Shown here: piece after piece, positions 61,277 to 64,000 of the stretch
Position numbering within the stretch: the first letter of the stretch is position 1
Layout of the letters: each line of letters begins with the position of its first letter
Origin: Curtobacterium sp. VKM Ac-1376
GTDB lineage: Bacteria > Actinomycetota > Actinomycetes > Actinomycetales > Microbacteriaceae
Direction: 5' to 3'
DNA: 64,000 bases
NCBI RefSeq assembly: GCF_015351025.1
Contig: NZ_JADKRV010000002.1
Location: 186,001-250,000 of the forward strand
Made by a program: the position numbers and the translations under genes
The notes under the pieces: generated by a model
What the model was told of the DNA's origin: nothing
What the model saw: the letters and a program-made list of their open reading frames with translations, nothing else
Databases searched by the model: none

Positions 61277-61497
61277 CGACCGAGGGCAAGCTCATGATGA
61301 CGAGCGAGGCAGACGGCACCTTCACCATCACCCGCATCGCGGACGAAGCGGTTCTGGGTCGGATGACCCTTGACGACTTCAGCCGTTGGCACGCGTGGCG
61401 CGAGAACGCAGCCGGTGAGCGTGAGTACCTCGGCGTCTTCGAAGACGACGGCGACGGTATCGCCGCCATCGAAGACGCGGCCGAGAACGACCGCTGA
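61273..61497 (+). CDS. small protein of unknown function
   Basis: This 74-aa protein (MTTEGKLMMTSEADGTFTI, then LDDFSRWHAWRENAAGEREYL) is acidic and has no signal peptide or membrane helix. I do not recognise its family. ATG 61273 is supported by the -10 box 6 nt upstream and by the ATGA overlap with the decayed upstream gene. A terminator follows directly. Small acidic proteins of this kind are common in the control or accessory parts of prophages. Confidence 0.6.
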   Translation: MTTEGKLMMTSEADGTFTITRIADEAVLGRMTLDDFSRWHAWRENAAGEREYLGVFEDDGDGIAAIEDAAENDR

Positions 61498-61500
61498 ACG

Positions 61501-61546
61501 ACGAAACACCCCCTTGAGCGCCCCAAGTAGCTCGAGGGGGTTCGTG
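61501..61546 (+). terminator. terminator of the small-protein gene
   Basis: An 11-position stem with one mismatch (CCCCCTTGAGC, 61509-61519, with 61530-61540) is flanked by ACGAA/TTCGT, which extends the pairing. Confidence 0.75.
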
Positions 61547-61657
61547 TACCGGAGTCAGTCGTCGAGGTCGCCTGCGTACCCGTCCTCCGCCTCGCGGTGC
61601 TCCCGCACCGATTGGTCCCCTACCAAACAGGGGAGCGCGGAAGCATCAGGCGTCGGG

Positions 61658-61663
61658 CATGAT
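61658..61663 (+). promoter_or_regulatory. -10 box of leaderless PASTA-protein gene
   Basis: CATGAT ends 6 nt before the ATG at 61670. Confidence 0.4.
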
Positions 61664-61669
61664 GTCCGC

Positions 61670-62311
61670 ATGGGGACATTGACGTACACACAGCAGTCGA
61701 GCCGCGCGCGGATCCTGATGCGAACCCTGCTCGCACTCCTCGTCGGGTGCGGTCTCGTTCTCGGCACCGCGACCACTGCGCAGGCTGCCGACGGCGTGAA
61801 GATGCCGAACGTCGTCGGGCTGTCAGCGAAGACAATTCGCAATCTGCTGACGGAAGAGGGCTTCATCGTGAAGCTGAAGCCCAAAGCGCACGGACCAGTC
61901 GTCATGCCTTCGCATTGGAAGGTCACTGGCCAGAGCGTGAAGGCCGGCGAGCAGATCGAGCCCGGCGACAAGATCAAGCTGACGGTCAAGCTCAAGAAGA
62001 AGTACGCACCGGGGAGCTCCAAAGAAGCGTCCGCGACGCCGACCGCCGATCCCGAGGTGACCAGCGCAGGCCTCGATCGCGCTCATGCGGGCACTGCGTG
62101 CGACCAGTACGGCGAACAGCAGTACCCGTACGGCTGGAAGGGGCACACGATTCTCGGCGTGATCGCCGCTGAGAACCAGGGTGACCACTACTTCTGGAAG
62201 TTCGAGGCAGACGTCACGAACGCGTACAACGCTGAGGCCGCCGCCACGGTCGAATGCACCGTGGGTGGGTCGAACGACACCCCCCAGGTGACCGAGTTCA
62301 ACGTCTACTGA
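61670..62311 (+). CDS. secreted PASTA-domain protein
   Basis: This 213-aa secreted protein has a basic N-region, a hydrophobic core (about 19-36) and a signal peptidase site near ATTAQA-AD (residue 40). One PASTA domain follows (43-108: MPNVVGLSAKTIRNLLTEEGF and KAGEQIEPGDKIKLTVKLKKK). After a Ser/Thr/Ala linker comes a domain with C148-type cysteines (AGTACDQYGEQQYPYGWKGH, then TVECTVGG) of unknown function. PASTA domains bind peptidoglycan or muropeptides. ATG 61670 was chosen for the -10 box and complete signal peptide. Its place within the phage-like block suggests a conversion or host-envelope factor. Confidence 0.8.
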   Translation: MGTLTYTQQSSRARILMRTLLALLVGCGLVLGTATTAQAADGVKMPNVVGLSAKTIRNLLTEEGFIVKLKPKAHGPVVMPSHWKVTGQSVKAGEQIEPGDKIKLTVKLKKKYAPGSSKEASATPTADPEVTSAGLDRAHAGTACDQYGEQQYPYGWKGHTILGVIAAENQGDHYFWKFEADVTNAYNAEAAATVECTVGGSNDTPQVTEFNVY

Positions 62312-62377
62312 GAGTCATGCCCGCGGGTGGGATGGATCAGGTTGAGGCGTCCGCTTCCTGACGCATCCGCAACAACG

Positions 62378-62417
62378 AAAGCCCCCCTCGAGCTCCCGAA
62401 GGAACCCGAGGGGGCTT
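62378..62417. terminator. terminator between convergent genes
   Basis: AAGCCCCC...CTCG (62378-62390) pairs with CGAGGGGGCTT (62407-62417) with one bulged C. It lies between the PASTA gene and the convergent tail gene. Confidence 0.75.
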
Positions 62418-62425
62418 GTCGTTCG

Positions 62426-63928
62426 TCAGATGAGCGAGAGCGCCTTGCGTGCTTGCCAGGCCCTCACGGCGTCGTGGCCGGCGCGTGCGAGGTCGAGGTG
62501 CCCCTTGTCGTTGGGGTGTACCTGGTCGCTGGTGAGGATGTCGGTGTTCTTGTCCCAGTAGCCGAGCTGGTTCGGGTCAGCGACGATCAGGTTAGGAAAC
62601 TCCGCTGCCATCTGATCGACGATCGCGTTGAACGCATCGAGTACCGCGTCCGATCCGTTCGGGAATGAGGTCGATGCGGCGTAGTTGAGGAGGTGCGGCT
62701 CCTTCATCCATAGCACAGGTGGGGGCGTCGGACTTACAGGCAGTACGGCGTCAATGTACAACGATGTCCCGCCCGTCTTGGTGAACCGGACTGTGTGCCC
62801 CCGGGTAGACGCCGGGGTGCGGTACACGTAGACCACGGCACTCGTGATGCTGGTGTTGGACAGGTCAAGGCCGGTCGCCAGGGCGGCCCCGGAGGTCTGG
62901 TCGGTGATGTCAACGATTGCGCCAGCAGTGCCCGCGCCTCTCCCGATGGTTGCGATGAAGACGTCGCGATCGGCTGGGACCGTGTACTCGAAGTAAGATC
63001 CGGCAGCGGAACTGAATACCGCGGATCCGCCGAGGAACGCACCGGTGCCTCGCTGCCAGGTAGTTGCCGACTTCACGATCCGGGGGTCGGTGTCTTCGAT
63101 GATCTCGGACGCACCGAGGATCGCCATCATGCTTCGAGCGTTGTTCGTCGCGCTCGTGATGTCAATTGCGGTCGCGCCGTTCAGACGGGCGGAGTTGATC
63201 AGCGTTTCGAGGACGACGAGGGCTTTTGTGCCTGGCACCCATGGCAAGGCACCTCCTGCGACCCGTCCGAGCGCGTTGTCGATTGTCGTGCCGCCGACTG
63301 CTCGCTTTAGGTCGTTCGCTGCGCCCCCGTCACTCGTGGGGTACGTGAGGCCGAGCGCTGTGGCGAGCCGTCGCGCCCAGTAGTGCGATGCGTCAGTCAG
63401 GCCCTGTTCTGCGAGGAACGAGTGTCCGTATGTGATGAGCTTCGCCCTACTGCCGGCGCTGACCGGCACCGTCGGCAGTGCCGATGCAGCCCCGGCCACG
63501 GCAGCGCCTTCCGGTGCCGCCGGGTTCGCGAGGTTCGCGGCGAGGGTAGTCCGGACGGCGTCTGGCAGCTGGTTTGAGCCCTCGTCCAAAGACGGGATCG
63601 GACGTCCGCTCGCGGGCGTATACAGTCCGGTCGCGGCGTTGAAGGGGATACCTGCAGCGGAGTCCGCAACAGCCGCACCTTCCGGGGTGGACGGGTCTCC
63701 GAGGTTCGCGGCCAACTGTTCCCGGATCTGCGCGGGCAGGTCACCGGTCGCCGTCGCAGTCATGAACACGGGCAGGTCCGACCACAGGCTGTACCCGTCG
63801 CCGATCTTCACCACCCGGTTCGTTTCGTCGTACCCCCACTCACCCGACAGCAGCGCCGTGCTGCTCGCCTCCCAGAACTCCGCACTCTTGCGGCGCATCT
63901 GCAGTGCTGCGTCCTGCGTCGTTGCCAT
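62426..63928 (-). CDS. phage tail protein with SGNH-hydrolase domain
   Basis: This 500-aa protein looks like a phage receptor-binding or tail-fibre protein. The N-terminus (EWGYDETNRVVKIGDGYSLWSDLPVF) is the short fold used by phage fibres to join the tail. Two copies of a linker repeat follow: QLAANLGDPSTPEGAAVADSA (71-91) and TLAANLANPAAPEGAAVAGAA (128-149). The SGNH/GDSL domain has its nucleophile S170 in YGHSF and the DxxH pair D468/H471 in SDQVHPNDKGH; a probable carbohydrate-binding insert lies at about 285-395. Such enzymes deacetylate surface glycans. GAAGAAGG precedes ATG 63928. Confidence 0.8.
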   Translation of the reverse strand: MATTQDAALQMRRKSAEFWEASSTALLSGEWGYDETNRVVKIGDGYSLWSDLPVFMTATATGDLPAQIREQLAANLGDPSTPEGAAVADSAAGIPFNAATGLYTPASGRPIPSLDEGSNQLPDAVRTTLAANLANPAAPEGAAVAGAASALPTVPVSAGSRAKLITYGHSFLAEQGLTDASHYWARRLATALGLTYPTSDGGAANDLKRAVGGTTIDNALGRVAGGALPWVPGTKALVVLETLINSARLNGATAIDITSATNNARSMMAILGASEIIEDTDPRIVKSATTWQRGTGAFLGGSAVFSSAAGSYFEYTVPADRDVFIATIGRGAGTAGAIVDITDQTSGAALATGLDLSNTSITSAVVYVYRTPASTRGHTVRFTKTGGTSLYIDAVLPVSPTPPPVLWMKEPHLLNYAASTSFPNGSDAVLDAFNAIVDQMAAEFPNLIVADPNQLGYWDKNTDILTSDQVHPNDKGHLDLARAGHDAVRAWQARKALSLI

Positions 63929-63961
63929 GCTGGCCTTCTTCCAATGTCACGGCCATGCGGC

Positions 63962-64000
63962 CTAGTTCACGTTCCAGGGGGTTACGCCGGACGGGACCCG
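63962..64000 (-). CDS. 3' end of an upstream phage gene (partial)
   Basis: On the minus strand the frame entering from beyond the window reads VPSGVTPWNVN and stops with TAG at 63962-63964, 33 nt before the tail-protein start. Too little is visible to name it. Its position upstream of the tail fibre suggests another structural gene, read in the same direction. Confidence 0.4.
   Translation of the reverse strand, partial: RVPSGVTPWNVN

Noticed and set aside
61057-61497. A single 146-aa protein
   Set aside because: The middle part has poor third-position bias in this frame, the next frame is better and ends in ATGA at 61273, and a leaderless promoter precedes ATG 61273. Two units explain the data better.
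58948-64000. Phage integrase next to the tRNA
   Set aside because: I searched both strands for a tyrosine or serine recombinase and found none; it must lie beyond the window if the block is a prophage.

Overview
The window looks like chromosomal DNA of a high-G+C actinobacterium, most likely Microbacteriaceae and possibly a Curtobacterium-like organism (genus is inference). The base composition is very G+C-rich, many genes start with GTG, and GTGA/ATGA stop-start overlaps are common. At least fourteen genes have a -10-like hexamer ending 6-7 nt before the start codon, so they are probably leaderless. The gene set (Mqo, class A PBP with PASTA repeats, Tad pilus genes of the DUF4244/TadE type, Rv2578c-type radical SAM protein, 6C RNA, LAxTG sortase substrate) is also actinobacterial.

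Layout. 0-2.3 kb: OmpR-type two-component pair. 2.3-3.6 kb: rplJ-rplL behind an L10 leader that holds an attenuator-like terminator. 3.9-12.1 kb: amino-acid permease, ABC exporter, cystathionine beta-synthase plus metB, MFS transporter, small lipoprotein. 12.2-15.4 kb: TetR with a divergent Bcr/CflA efflux pump, a PH-like membrane protein, tRNA-Ser. 15.5-19.6 kb: pta-ackA and an NAD(P)-binding protein. 19.6-31.1 kb: SRP RNA, a giant sortase-anchored repeat protein, then dnaX-recR. 31.3-33.6 kb: lysC-asd. 33.8-36.4 kb: mqo and an SOS-box-preceded radical SAM gene. 36.6-40.3 kb: kinase, degenerate kinase-like membrane protein, LuxR-type regulator, tdk. 40.7-43.7 kb: flavin-dependent oxidoreductase, a second kinase/regulator pair, tRNA-Pro. 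43.8-50.0 kb: phosphoesterase, PBP, DUF4177, RidA-like protein, acs. 50.0-58.9 kb: 25-bp repeats, 6C RNA, compact Tad locus, topA-tmk-holB, TetR, tRNA-Thr. 59.0-64.0 kb: a block that looks like one end of a prophage or phage-derived island next to tRNA-Thr, with lipoproteins, excisionase-like small proteins, a secreted PASTA protein and an SGNH-hydrolase tail protein.

How genes work together. pta-ackA and acs are the two bacterial routes between acetate and acetyl-CoA. lysC-asd start the aspartate family, and CBS-MetB connect cysteine and methionine metabolism. dnaX, recR, holB, tmk, tdk and topA form replication, repair and nucleotide groups. The Tad genes should build a surface pilus and the giant LAYTG protein a wall-anchored adhesin or stalk.

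The most noteworthy points are: an in-frame TGA between the only well-placed Shine-Dalgarno/ATG and the signal peptide of the giant surface protein; a LexA-like box overlapping the start region of the radical SAM gene; four exact-period 25-bp repeats in the acs leader; a dispersed family of near-identical palindromic terminators; a 6C RNA beside the Tad locus; and decayed excisionase-like genes in the tRNA-Thr-linked phage block.
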